A DNA stretch of 64,000 nucleotides from contig OW121858.1 in the NCBI GenBank assembly GCA_933228895.1, forward strand, positions 29,659,859 through 29,723,858, read 5' to 3'. Position numbers and translations under genes: made by a program. The notes below the pieces were generated by a model, which made no database searches, was not told the DNA's origin, and saw only the letters and a program-made list of their open reading frames with translations. Source of the DNA: Platycnemis pennipes (lineage: Eukaryota > Arthropoda > Insecta > Odonata > Platycnemididae). Shown here piece after piece: positions 10,275-20,096 of the stretch. Each line of letters begins with the position of its first letter. The first letter of the stretch is position 1.

Positions 10275-10697
10275 TTATAGTATGTTTAATTTCACAATTC
10301 TGATGGGTATACAATATATCTCAGCTGATCGATTGTTTTGCAGCTGGACACGAATATTTGTATATAATTTTAACGTCTTTACATGTCGTCTCAAATTAGA
10401 ATATTTCAGGCAAGCATTTATTTCATCCTCTAGTGTTGATTGAGGAATTACAGGTAATGTTTGCCTGAAATGTCGTGCAAGCAATATTAATGCGTTCTCA
10501 AATGGTCTCAGGATTCAACGGAAATCTTGCAATGATCGATCCAGAGCCTCGAGCGATGCTTTGTGCACCATTGTGCATTCATCCCAAGCAATAAGTTGGC
10601 ATTTCTGAAATATTTGTCCCATGCCGGATGATTTGAATATGTTGCACGTGAGTGTTTCAATGAATTGCAAGTTCAATGGCATGCACATCCCGTCTCC
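10275..10697 (-). pseudogene. Helitron PIF1-like helicase fragment (copy 1)
   Basis: Minus-strand translation gives QKCQLIAWDECTMVHKASLE, the Walker B/DEXQ-type motif II region of the Helitron helicase. Then come ALDRSLQDF, an in-frame stop, and LARHFRQTLPVIPQST (motif III region), followed by NACLKYSNLRRHVKTLKL. In Helitrons this domain unwinds donor DNA during rolling-circle transposition. Only about 140 codons remain; the Rep nuclease, Walker A and C-terminal motifs are absent. The same stop after QDFR occurs in copy 2, so the fragment was already dead when the family spread. Confidence 0.85.
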
Positions 10698-11298
10698 AGT
10701 GTCGATATTGTATTCTCGATATTGTACAAACCTTCATGGAGTGAACAAAACAACTAACCAAAGCTTCATGGAAATTGGATGAATGTTGTGGTAATGCATG
10801 AAGTTATCAATATTGTATCGATACAGTATCGATATTGTAATGATACTTTATAAAACTTTGATAAAAAACACCTAAATAATTTCACCTCAATTTTGTATCA
10901 GCAATGTATCGATGTATCCATATTTTATCGATATTATATCGATACAGTATCGACATTGAATTATCGATTTTGTAGAAACCTTCGCGGAGCGTACTCAATA
11001 ACTTTCCAAAGTTTCATGGCGATCCGATGAATGGTGTAGTAATGCATAAGGACAAACACATTATATACATTCGATACAGTATCGATATTGCAACGATACA
11101 TTCCTTTTAAAAAACTAAATAATTTCACCTCAATACTGTATCAATAATGTATCGATTTATTGATACTTTAGCGATATTATATCGACAAAGTATCGATATT
11201 GAAATATCGATTCCGTAGTCCTCTTTTCGGGAATGTACACAACAACTTTCCAAAGTTTCATGGCGATCCGATGAATGGTGTAGTAATGCATAAAGGAC

Positions 11299-11320
11299 AT
11301 ACACACACACACACACACAC
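11299..11320 (+). repeat. (AC)n tract at the insertion point
   Basis: A perfect AC dinucleotide run borders the first base of the L1-Tx1 element; AC resumes at 17934. The equivalent site of Helitron copy 2 (about 21188-21208) is a single uninterrupted AC tract. Confidence 0.9.
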
Positions 11321-11583
11321 TTGAGACGCCGAGGCGGACGGACGCGCTAGCGGAACGCTCCCGAGTAGCTGATCAAGTTTTCGTGTTTTCGATCGAGACG
11401 TGGTTTCTTTTACCCTCGTTCTTGATTATTTCGTTACTATACATCGTCTGCCTTGGTAGACGACTGTTTTAGTGACGTTTAACAACTTTTTAACAACATT
11501 TAAGTGCTTTCTCGACCGGCCGTCGAATAGCCGTTTTGGAAGACAACGGCTCTCCCTCCGCCGGGGTCTCGGAGCCGGCGGAA

Positions 11584-13920
11584 ATGGACGATTCCAGAGA
11601 ATTTCTACGCACTACAACTGCCACCACCGCTACTACTAGCAACATTGTTACTACCAAGACAACTACAATCAACTCACCCGCAATGATGCAGCAGGAAGAC
11701 GACGCAGAGATCATTCTTCAACCGTGCCCGCCAATCCGAGGCACGAACACAGGTAATACGAACACTAGCACACACTCGTCACCAACACTACCTCGTAGGT
11801 CACCCAACACATATTTAGGAAAAGCTCTATTCCCGTGTAGGAGTGCTAATAGTCTTAACTCGCTAACCGACATCGCCTACGACGAAGAACCACGACCAAC
11901 TATCTTACGCAGAATTTCCGGAGTATTCACCACCATCACACCCACCTCGCCTGCTACCGTAACGCTCTCTCCCTCGATGGCACCATCCGCGGATAGGGCA
12001 CGCGTAGAAAGCCGCCACATTTCAAATCATACGGATAATTATAATATCCATAATCTAGCCGACATGAGGAATAACGATCATCTCTCACCTCGGTCGAACG
12101 CCTCGGGAACATACGCGTCAACAACACCAGCTCACCACAGCCAGGAGCGACGAGGTCACAGTTCGTCCACGTGTGCCCGAGCGCCGACCTCCCCCGCCCC
12201 TTCCACCTCGACCTCCTTCCCCAGAACCACTTCTGAGCTACACTCGCGAGGTCAACGGAGCGGAAACTTCGTAAACAAATACCCTCCCCCGAGACGTTAC
12301 GGCTCTTACGCGAACGCGGCGGGAGGGGAAGAACCAGTTCCCGCGGGCGCGGAGGAGGGAGGACTGCCGCTAATTAAATTCAAAATCAAAAAAATTGCTC
12401 CACACGAAGATGGCCCCACAAGGAAGACCGGATTGATCTTCCAGGCACCACACGGCACCCCTTTAGCAGAATTCGTGACGGCGATGGCAGACATCGTAGG
12501 GGGAAAGTCCATTACACACGCCACTAAGCTATCAGGAGACCGCGTATGCATCTACATCCGTAACGAAGCCATTTTGAGCGACTTTATGCTCAATCACGGT
12601 GGGATAACGCTAGCGGACACCTTTATCCCGGGCACTAGGATGGTGAACCGCGTCGAAAGACTAGTCATTTCCAACGTCCCCCCGGAATTCCCTGAAAGCG
12701 ACTTGTTAGAAATAGTGAGCCAAATAGGGAGGATAGTCAGCCCGCTAACAACGTTATCAGTAGGGCTCAAAAGGGAAGATTTGGCCCACATACAGTCGTG
12801 GCGCAGGCAAGTTTACATTGTAAGAAGAGAAGGAGTGGCGGTGCCAGGGTCACTCCTCGTAGACTTCGGCACAGGAAGAACGAGAATTTACTTCAATTTC
12901 GACGAGCCGAGATGCTTCAGGTGCAATGGTGAAGGACACTTTTCAAGCGCCTGCACAGCAATAATTGAAACTGACGCGGAGGAGGTGACGAGAGCGAGAG
13001 AGCATTCACTACCAGCACAAACAGAGCCAACTCCTGCCCTCCCACTCCAAACGGAGCCAACTCCTGCCCTCCCACTCCAAACGAAAGAGGCGGAAGGGGA
13101 ACCAAAAGTCACACCGAATACGAGAAGAGAAATGTTACAAAAAGGTGGAATACGTGAAGAGGAAGCGCCCACTCCTCTCACCCAGTCGACCCCAGTCTCG
13201 GAGTCCAAGCCGACAGAAGAGACGGCCGCTCCCACGGTCTCGGAAAAAGTCGCCCCCACCTTATTTCCTAATCGCCCCTCCCCCATCCCACCCCTCCCAA
13301 CCACGCCTCAAGCCACCGCAACCACGGAACACGCTTTCATAAATCCCTCTCCCGCTGCGACAGCGCCGAGCGCCGGGGAAGCGGAGAAAGGCGGAAATAA
13401 AAACTACGCGGAATCCACGCGCGAGCTGCAGGGCAGCCAACCTAACAATCCAGAGATGGGCGCCACACAGAAGCCGGACCCATCAAGCGAGGAGATGATA
13501 AGTGAAACAGACGACGCGGAGGGCGACAAAAGAGCAAAATCGAAAAGGAAAATATCAGTCACGGAGTCGGGACAGACAAGCGGGTCTCCACAGCGTAAGA
13601 AAGGGGCTCAAAAGGCCACGAAGAAAGGAGGGTCGACAGACGAGGACGCATATCAGGATATGAGGAACACCTGCGAGACCCAAAAGATCATTACACCAAT
13701 ACCAATGAATTCTCTGATTACGTATCTCAAAGAAGTGAAAGGGCAGAAGGAGCCCGCCACAATAGCGAAGCTCCTTTTTAGCGATACTACAGAACTCGTC
13801 GACTCGCTACTAATAGTCTCGGAGAAAGGCCTCATAGGCGACGCAGCTCTCGAAATGAGAATAAAGAGGCTTATTAAGGCTCTTAGCAAAGAGCAAAACA
13901 CTTATTTCGCTCAAGATTAA
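11584..13920 (+). CDS. ORF1, gag-like nucleic-acid-binding protein
   Basis: I start at 11584, the first in-frame ATG; an upstream TTG at 11536 is open too but is a weak candidate. The 778-residue product begins with a Ser/Thr/Pro-rich, probably disordered region of about 240 residues. A folded section follows at about 255-440: KFKIKKIAPHEDG, ERLVISNVPPEFPES and SQIGRIVSPLTTL resemble the RRM-like block of Tx1 ORF1. Then comes one perfect zinc knuckle, CFRCNGEGHFSSAC (CX2CX4HX4C, near residue 444). An exact 33-nt duplication encodes TEPTPALPLQ twice near 480-500. The tail is Lys-rich, then acidic and helical. Such proteins bind the element RNA and form the retrotransposition particle. ORF2 follows after 131 bp. 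Confidence 0.88.
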   Translation: MDDSREFLRTTTATTATTSNIVTTKTTTINSPAMMQQEDDAEIILQPCPPIRGTNTGNTNTSTHSSPTLPRRSPNTYLGKALFPCRSANSLNSLTDIAYDEEPRPTILRRISGVFTTITPTSPATVTLSPSMAPSADRARVESRHISNHTDNYNIHNLADMRNNDHLSPRSNASGTYASTTPAHHSQERRGHSSSTCARAPTSPAPSTSTSFPRTTSELHSRGQRSGNFVNKYPPPRRYGSYANAAGGEEPVPAGAEEGGLPLIKFKIKKIAPHEDGPTRKTGLIFQAPHGTPLAEFVTAMADIVGGKSITHATKLSGDRVCIYIRNEAILSDFMLNHGGITLADTFIPGTRMVNRVERLVISNVPPEFPESDLLEIVSQIGRIVSPLTTLSVGLKREDLAHIQSWRRQVYIVRREGVAVPGSLLVDFGTGRTRIYFNFDEPRCFRCNGEGHFSSACTAIIETDAEEVTRAREHSLPAQTEPTPALPLQTEPTPALPLQTKEAEGEPKVTPNTRREMLQKGGIREEEAPTPLTQSTPVSESKPTEETAAPTVSEKVAPTLFPNRPSPIPPLPTTPQATATTEHAFINPSPAATAPSAGEAEKGGNKNYAESTRELQGSQPNNPEMGATQKPDPSSEEMISETDDAEGDKRAKSKRKISVTESGQTSGSPQRKKGAQKATKKGGSTDEDAYQDMRNTCETQKIITPIPMNSLITYLKEVKGQKEPATIAKLLFSDTTELVDSLLIVSEKGLIGDAALEMRIKRLIKALSKEQNTYFAQD

Positions 13921-14051
13921 ACACCTCTTAAACCCCCCCCCCCTTTTTTCTTTCTACCCTAACCCTCCAACACTCTCACCCGTCCACCTCCATCAATGCT
14001 TACCTTTCTCCTCAGCCCTTCCACCTCCTGTTTACTTAGTTATCCTACAAA

Positions 14052-17000
14052 ATGAACAACATGGACGGTACAATAAAAGTAACAACAATCAACGTAAGAT
14101 CTATCAGAGGCCCCGCTAAACAGGAACAACTGAAGGCCTTCCTACAAAGATGGCAGCCAGATATCGTTCTTATGCAAGAAACAAACCTAGACGAAGCCCC
14201 TCACTCACTACAAGCACAATACGAATTCTTAATAAATCCCCCGGTGAGAACGGCCACAGGGACGGCAATCGCCGTCAAGAAGACGCTCGCGGCGCACACA
14301 ACAAAACACACTGTGGTGACACCTGGCCACGTCCAAGAGTGGTGGCTGGAGGTAGATAACAACCAAAAATACAGGATCTTCAACATTTATCTACCGAACG
14401 ATAACCAAGAAGCGAGCGAGGCCTTGGACGCACTGAAAGAAGCCCTCACGCACACGAAAACAGAAGACCAACCCGACGTCACCCTCATGGGGGGCGACTT
14501 CAACTGCACCCTGAGCCCGAGACATGATCGTACGTCGCGCACGGAGAGGGAGCCAAGAACGGCGAAAAAGCTGGCCGGCATAATACGCGCGGAAAACCTG
14601 TGCGACGTGTGGCGCGAGAGGAGAGGTCGAGAAGAAGGTCACACGTACCACTCCCCCACAGATCCCGGAATCGCGTCGCGACTAGATCGTTTTTATATCG
14701 ACAGCCACGCCGTAGCAGAGGTGAGCTCCGTGAACAAGCAGCCCTCCTTCTCGGACCATGACGCAGTCACAATAGAAATTCGAACGACAAGGAAAATAGT
14801 ACGCCGGACACCGTATTGGAGATTTCGTAACGACCTTCTGGACAATCCCGACTTCATAACCTTCATGAACACACTCCTGGAGGAAATAACAAGCCGGGAC
14901 CCGGACCCAATCGCGAATTGGGAATACTTAAAATCGGAAATACCAAAGGCAACGAAAACGTTCGAGAGGATAGACAGAGGCCGAAAATATCAGGCGATGC
15001 GCGAACTTGAAAAATCAGCAGAAACACTAGGAGAGCAGGACGCGTATGCTGCCAGGGCAAAAATAAGAAGGTGGTACGCCGAAAGAGGAAGAGCCAGCTT
15101 AGCCATCCAAGGATGGGAAGACATCGTGGCAAGTGACGAACCGGCCGGCACCAGGATCTCAAGACGCCTAAGAAAAATGATAGCCACACCTCTCACATCA
15201 CTGGAAACGGAAGAGGGTCTGATCACAGATGAGAAAGAATTGAGGGCCTACGTCAAAGCATACTGTCAACGACTGTACGCGGCCGGCGAGACCTCGAATT
15301 ACGACAAAATAGACCCAAAAGTAGGAAACACCCTGAGCGAGGAAAGTAGAAACCTTTGCAATACAAGAATCAATAGCGCCGATTACACCGCCGCCCTCGA
15401 CGCCCTAGCCGGAAGAAAGGCCCCCGGGATGGATGGGTTGACGGTAGAATTCTACAGAACCTTCTGGAAGCAACTCCGCGCCCCTTTCTCCGCCATGGCG
15501 GAAGAAAGTTTCAAAAGAGGTCGACTGCCATTATCCACCAGGAGAGCTGTGATAGCCCTCCTCCATAAAAAGAACGATAGGCAGCAAATACGAAATTGGC
15601 GACCAATATCCCTTACACCAGTCGACTATAAAATAATCGCAAAGGCTCTATCCATGCGACTGAGCAGTTGCATAGGAGAGGTAGCATCCACAGAACAAGG
15701 CTGCGGAATACCAGGACGGTCCATCATGGACAACATCACTCTAATCAGAGATATAATTAAGTACTCGAACGAAACAAAAACGCCGCTCGCCATCCTCTCT
15801 CTAGACCAAAGAGGGGCCTTCGACAAGGTCAGGCACAACTACCTATTCGAAGTGCTACGTAAGATGAATTTCGGCGAAACTTTCATCGATAAAATCAAGT
15901 GTCTCTATAAAGACGCGGAGTACCTCGTCAGGGTGAACGCGGCACTCACGGCCCCTTTCCCATTCCTGAAGGGAATACGACAAGGCTGCCCGCTGTCGGG
16001 ACAACTTTTTGCCATTTCCATAGAGCCTCTCCTCCAACGAATCAAAGAACGGCTACAAGGAGTGCTGCTCCCGATAGCGACACGGACGACGGCCACCCTC
16101 TCCGCTTATGCAGACGACGTGACCGTCTTCATCACAAAAGAGGAGGAATTTGAAGAAGTCGAAAACATCTTTACGGAATACGGCACGTCATCCGGCGCAG
16201 AGCTAAACGCCGAAAAATCCACGGGTCTGTGGTGTGGGTCGTGGAGGAATCGAAGTGAAGAGGTTGGTCATTACCAATGGTCGTCGGAAGGAGCGAGATT
16301 CCTGGGCGTATGGCTCGCCAACGATGCGATCAGAGAGAGACGCGAAGCCGAAACATCACTGATGGATGCAACGAGGACGGGATGCCACAAATGGGCCCCG
16401 GTAGCGAGTCTCCTCTCCCTTCGAGGAAGGGTTAAAGTCGTAAACCAATTCATAGCACCAAAACTATGGCACGTACTACAAAACATAAGCGTGACACCCA
16501 CATGCGTGAAGGCCATCCAGAACACTCTGGCGAATCTCGTATGGGGCAAAAGCCGACATTGGGTCGACGTCGAAACACTCACAACACCAATGGGATGCGG
16601 GGGATTGGGACTGGTAGACGTGGCGGATAAGATCGCGGCCTTCCGATTCCTTTTCATACAGAGATACATGCAAGGTAGGGGCGACGAACACTGGAAAATC
16701 CTTGCACACCACCACCTGAGGGGCAGGCAAGCGAGAAACTCGTTCTATGCGACAGTCAAGGCGGCTTGGGACACTATGAGAATACAGACCGGGGAGGACG
16801 GACGCCCCTACCCCGACGGCTGGCCACCACCGCCACGTACAGATCGACCCCTATACCTCAAAAGCACCATTACGGGTGAAATAAAAACTTTCCCTTTAAA
16901 AAAGAAGGAAGCGTACAGAGAAATAAGAAAAAGAGGCAATCAGAACACCTGGCCAATAAAAGGTAAACACATCGACGAACCGGTTAACTGGAAGACATAT

Positions 17001-17618
17001 TGGGATAAGCCCTCCTTCGGGCGAGATAGTGAGGTGGCCTGGCGCCTAACGCACGACAGATGGGCGGACTCAAGATTTCTATCGAAGGTCGGGATTAGGG
17101 GCGGAACCGAATGCAGATGGTGCCCGACAAAGGAGGCCACAGCGTGGCACGTGGCGTATGAATGCAGGGAGGCGAAGAAGCTGTGGAATCTCTTAAAGCC
17201 GGTCCTCAAAGGAATAACGAACAAGGAAAGAATAACGCTGCATGACATACACACTGGTTATACACTGCAAAATAAGAAGAAAGAAAGTTCCCTTGCAAAC
17301 TTCCTAGCGACACTGGCAAAAAGCACGATATACAAATGTTTCACGGCCATAGAAAAGCAGGAGAGGACGAATCCACACTACTGCACTCACTTCAAAAAGG
17401 CCCTCACAAATAGACTAACAAGAGAATACACATACAACGCAGCCATGAACAACACGGAGAGGTTTCAACGCTTCTGGTGCAGTGGTAGACACCTGAGCAG
17501 CATAAATGAGGAAGGAACGCTGCACATCAACGAAGCCCTCCGGCCAAGGAAACCGGGAGAAGTGGACGAAGATGCAGACGGAAACGACGTCGACGAAGAC
17601 GAAAATGATACGACATGA
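14052..17618 (+). CDS. ORF2, endonuclease/reverse transcriptase
   Basis: 1188-residue intact protein for target-primed reverse transcription. An N-terminal AP-like endonuclease nicks the target: N14 in TTINVRS, E43 in MQET, D149/N151 in GGDFN, SRLDR near 210 and SDHD at 234-237. The reverse transcriptase has PGMDGLTVEFY near 458, LDQRGAFDKV with the motif A Asp at 585, GIRQGCPLSGQLF near 640 and YADD at 686-689. No RNase H is visible. A C-terminal CX2CX8HX4C (C1021, C1024, H1033, C1038) matches the zinc-binding tail of L1-type ORF2. The extreme C-terminus is acidic. All catalytic residues I can check are present. The wording is closest to Tx1-group L1 elements, several of which are known to be target-specific. 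Confidence 0.93.
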   Translation: MNNMDGTIKVTTINVRSIRGPAKQEQLKAFLQRWQPDIVLMQETNLDEAPHSLQAQYEFLINPPVRTATGTAIAVKKTLAAHTTKHTVVTPGHVQEWWLEVDNNQKYRIFNIYLPNDNQEASEALDALKEALTHTKTEDQPDVTLMGGDFNCTLSPRHDRTSRTEREPRTAKKLAGIIRAENLCDVWRERRGREEGHTYHSPTDPGIASRLDRFYIDSHAVAEVSSVNKQPSFSDHDAVTIEIRTTRKIVRRTPYWRFRNDLLDNPDFITFMNTLLEEITSRDPDPIANWEYLKSEIPKATKTFERIDRGRKYQAMRELEKSAETLGEQDAYAARAKIRRWYAERGRASLAIQGWEDIVASDEPAGTRISRRLRKMIATPLTSLETEEGLITDEKELRAYVKAYCQRLYAAGETSNYDKIDPKVGNTLSEESRNLCNTRINSADYTAALDALAGRKAPGMDGLTVEFYRTFWKQLRAPFSAMAEESFKRGRLPLSTRRAVIALLHKKNDRQQIRNWRPISLTPVDYKIIAKALSMRLSSCIGEVASTEQGCGIPGRSIMDNITLIRDIIKYSNETKTPLAILSLDQRGAFDKVRHNYLFEVLRKMNFGETFIDKIKCLYKDAEYLVRVNAALTAPFPFLKGIRQGCPLSGQLFAISIEPLLQRIKERLQGVLLPIATRTTATLSAYADDVTVFITKEEEFEEVENIFTEYGTSSGAELNAEKSTGLWCGSWRNRSEEVGHYQWSSEGARFLGVWLANDAIRERREAETSLMDATRTGCHKWAPVASLLSLRGRVKVVNQFIAPKLWHVLQNISVTPTCVKAIQNTLANLVWGKSRHWVDVETLTTPMGCGGLGLVDVADKIAAFRFLFIQRYMQGRGDEHWKILAHHHLRGRQARNSFYATVKAAWDTMRIQTGEDGRPYPDGWPPPPRTDRPLYLKSTITGEIKTFPLKKKEAYREIRKRGNQNTWPIKGKHIDEPVNWKTYWDKPSFGRDSEVAWRLTHDRWADSRFLSKVGIRGGTECRWCPTKEATAWHVAYECREAKKLWNLLKPVLKGITNKERITLHDIHTGYTLQNKKKESSLANFLATLAKSTIYKCFTAIEKQERTNPHYCTHFKKALTNRLTREYTYNAAMNNTERFQRFWCSGRHLSSINEEGTLHINEALRPRKPGEVDEDADGNDVDEDENDTT

Positions 17619-17901
17619 TATGATAAAAATGATATAAAAAAAGAAAAAAGGGGCGAAGGCATATGCAGAACGGGGTTCCACATGCTCGGAAGGATAGGGG
17701 TCCAAGGTTGCGGTACCCAGCCCCTTCGGCGGACCCTCCTAACGGGCGGAACCCCCGGACGCGAAATATATGCAAAATGAAAATGAAATGATGACCAAAA
17801 AATGAAATGATGACCAAAAATGAATGAACGAATGAAATGAAAGACTAAATAAATTGAGGTGTAGACGGAAATGTAAAACAACCTCCTAGTAGTTACCGCC
17901 C

Positions 17902-17933
<32 letters not shown>

Positions 17934-17935
<2 letters not shown>

Positions 17936-17980
17936 CACACACATACACACACACACACATTCATTTTTATATATATAGAT
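17934..17980 (-). mobile_element. Helitron copy 1, distal end after the insertion
   Basis: ACACACACATACACACACAC is followed by CATTCATTTTTATATATATA and GAT, matching the end of Helitron copy 2 at about 21190-21237. The 11-bp minisatellite resumes directly afterwards. This piece shows that the retrotransposon lies inside the Helitron end. Confidence 0.85.
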
Positions 17981-18048
17981 GACATATCAATTACATATCA
18001 ATTACATATCATTGACCTATCAATTACATATCAATTACATATCAAATG
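17981..18048 (+). repeat. 11-bp minisatellite, right remainder
   Basis: Six units of the ACATATCAATT repeat, collinear with the array at 9694-10214. They mark the other side of the Helitron insertion. Confidence 0.9.
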
Positions 18049-18509
18049 GTGTGTGAAAGAATTTACAATGTGGGAAAAACGTGAGGATTATTCTGCTTAC
18101 ATCCTTTACGCAAAAACCCACTGCAGGAATACACCCACACAAGAAGGGGGGTGTGGAAAACCTGCGAAATCCTACTGAGAGTAAAGCTAGTGTTTAAGAA
18201 TAACTGAAATATAATAGTTTGTACATAGGAAAATAAGTAGATTATAATGAAATTCAAGAAAAGGTAAATACAAAAGGTAATGAATCGATGGAAAGAAATT
18301 CAAATTATTGATTGTTAAAAGTACATATCTTTTGCAAATACGACAAAAATTCCACAAGGTAACTTAACCTGTCTAAACACACTGTCTAGTTTTCTGATCA
18401 AACCTAATTCATTCAGATCCCGTACAATCCGGCTGCATATTAAAAAGTTGAGGCCCAACTAATGAAAAAGTTTTCTCTTTTGTCTTCTCGTCAAATTTCC
18501 CTTGTTCAA
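18049..18509. other. Intergenic, nothing recognised
   Basis: No supported feature. A long minus-strand frame here continues antisense to the RT fragment that follows. Confidence 0.4.
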
Positions 18510-18970
18510 TGCTTGGAATTCTGAAAGGAATTGGGGTGCCATGCAACGACCGAAGAATTATACACAGTCTGTATAAAATCCAAGTTGCTGTGATTAAATC
18601 AGGACCCAGCTGTGAAGAGAAGTGAGAATAAGGAAAAGGGTACGACAAGGTTGTGCACTGGGTCCCGTTAATTTTCAATGTTTACATATCGAGAGAGCCA
18701 TCAATGAAATCAAAGAGTAGTGTTCTGGAGTGACTGTCCACGGAGAAAAAATAAGCATGCTGCGATTCGCCGATGACATAGCACTCATAGCAGAGACAGA
18801 GAAGGAGCTGAATAAGATGCTAACAACCATGGAAAGGACAATGGCCATATATCAACTGAAGATCAATAAGAAGAAGTCTAAGATATTGGTGTGTAGCAAG
18901 AGAGAGAGGAGGCCAATTAAAACAACGTTAAACTCTGAAAACAAAAACTGGAAGTGTTCTGTTACCTAGG
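18510..18970 (+). pseudogene. Non-LTR reverse transcriptase fragment, frameshifted
   Basis: In shifting frames the plus strand gives LKGIGVPCNDRRIIHSLYK, RVRQGCALGPVNF, IERAINEI and then MLRFADDIALIAETEKELNK with LKINKKKSKILVCSKRE. These are RT motifs B to D of an RTE/CR1-type LINE; FADD is the catalytic box. At least one frameshift and stops (for example after the KSK segment) make it dead. The 26338-27307 element belongs to the same family and carries almost the same FADD block. Confidence 0.75.
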
Positions 18971-20096
18971 AAGCCGACGATGGACGCAGTAAGAAGGAAA
19001 TAGTTGTAGAATAGCCCAGGCAAAGCGGGCAAAATCATTTGGTAATCATCATCAAGCAAGGGAAGAATATATTAACATTTGTAAATACAATCAAATACAA
19101 TACAATCAAATGTATGCATAACATTAATATTGTAACATTTTTTGCAGAGGATGAATCCCAACTTGTAAAAGGAGCTATCTTTCGCTCCAAAACAATATAA
19201 ATCACAATAAATACTATCAGTAGTCAAACCATCACCTTTAGAAAAATGGGAATGCTGTTCCAATTTTCTAGCAGAAGGTGCCCATTGATATTAGGCTGGA
19301 GGGATAAATATAATAATTAACCATTAAATTTAGGCATTTTAACATTTTTCTTGAAGTGGCGGAAAAAACTTGTGTTACGTAGTTGGGTATGGCTCCAAGT
19401 CAGTATCGGAACCATAAATATGATTTAAACCATTGTAAACGTAACATTACTGCCAGGATTCATACTGGGCCCTATTATAAAAATACTTACATGTCGTACC
19501 TTTACGTATATTTTAGTTCCCTATTTACGCGCACCTGTAATACAAATTATGTTTTACGTTAATGCTCAAGTTGTTGTTAAACTATCTCAAATCTCAAACT
19601 ACATCAATTCTCTATGTTTTCGATTAAGTTCCATTTTTGCCTTTTATGACTCAGGTAGTTGCAAATGCACAAACCAGTAAAGAATTTAAATAAAAAAAAC
19701 TTTTAAGTCCTCCTAATTTTAGCGAATGCAAGCCTACTAAATCTATGAGTAGCACCAGCAGTCAGCACGGATGTATGTGCAGAAAGAAATGGCCGACCAC
19801 GCCTCAGGAATCAGCGGCAAAAACCTCCTTTTTAACATCTGCCAACATCCTGGTGAAAAGCGCAGTGCAGTTCACGGCACTGTATAAGCATTCAGGAATT
19901 CGGGAACGACAGTGGAAAAGGCATTAGCAATGCAACGTCAAATACGCAGCAACTAGTTATTGCATATGCACTAATCCTAGTATTATCAATTTCGTCAACC
20001 TTACGAAAGACTAAATCAATATAATCAGTGGTTCTACATAAATTGTAGCCTATTCTCATCAGCATGTTTGGCTAAAATATGTAATTTTTATACGTA
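18971..20096. other. Intergenic, nothing recognised
   Basis: About 1.1 kb of AT-rich sequence. I see no TIRs, tandem units or coding frame. Confidence 0.4.

Larger units (their letters stand above)
10216..11320 (-). mobile_element. Non-autonomous Helitron, copy 1 (main part)
   Basis: Begins AAGCTGACCCGGCCACGCGT and runs to an (AC)n tract; its remaining end lies at 17934-17980 beyond the inserted retrotransposon. The left part holds a decayed PIF1-type helicase fragment on the minus strand. The right part has three tandem units of about 245 bp, each with AAGTTTCATGG (about 10761, 11009, 11253) and rich in ATCGATA motifs. Copy 2 at 20097-21237 is collinear. The AAGTTTCATGGCGATCCGAT block followed by (AC)n and TATATAGAT is a widespread insect Helitron-type end. 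Confidence 0.8.
11321..17933 (+). mobile_element. Full-length L1-superfamily (Tx1-like) retrotransposon
   Basis: A 6.6-kb non-LTR retrotransposon with a short 5' UTR (TTGAGACGCCGAGGCGGACG start), two long intact ORFs, a 3' UTR and a (TAA)n tail at about 17903-17933. The Tx1 assignment rests on ORF1 with an RRM-like block plus one CCHC knuckle, the RT wording (PGMDGLTVEFYRTFW, GIRQGCPLSGQLFAISIEPL, AYADDVTVF) and a C-terminal CCHC. It is clearly GC-richer than the flanks. With no disabling mutation seen, it may be recent or active. The 3' UTR has a triplicated AATGAAATGATGACCAAA unit (about 17783-17822) and a GC-rich stem-forming stretch near 17715-17760. Confidence 0.92.

Noticed and set aside
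11536..11583. Upstream TTG start for ORF1
   Set aside because: The first in-frame ATG is at 11584, and TTG is an unlikely initiator in an animal element.
16940..17254. Minus-strand frames across ORF2
   Set aside because: Shadows of the ORF2 coding strand, whose motifs are intact.
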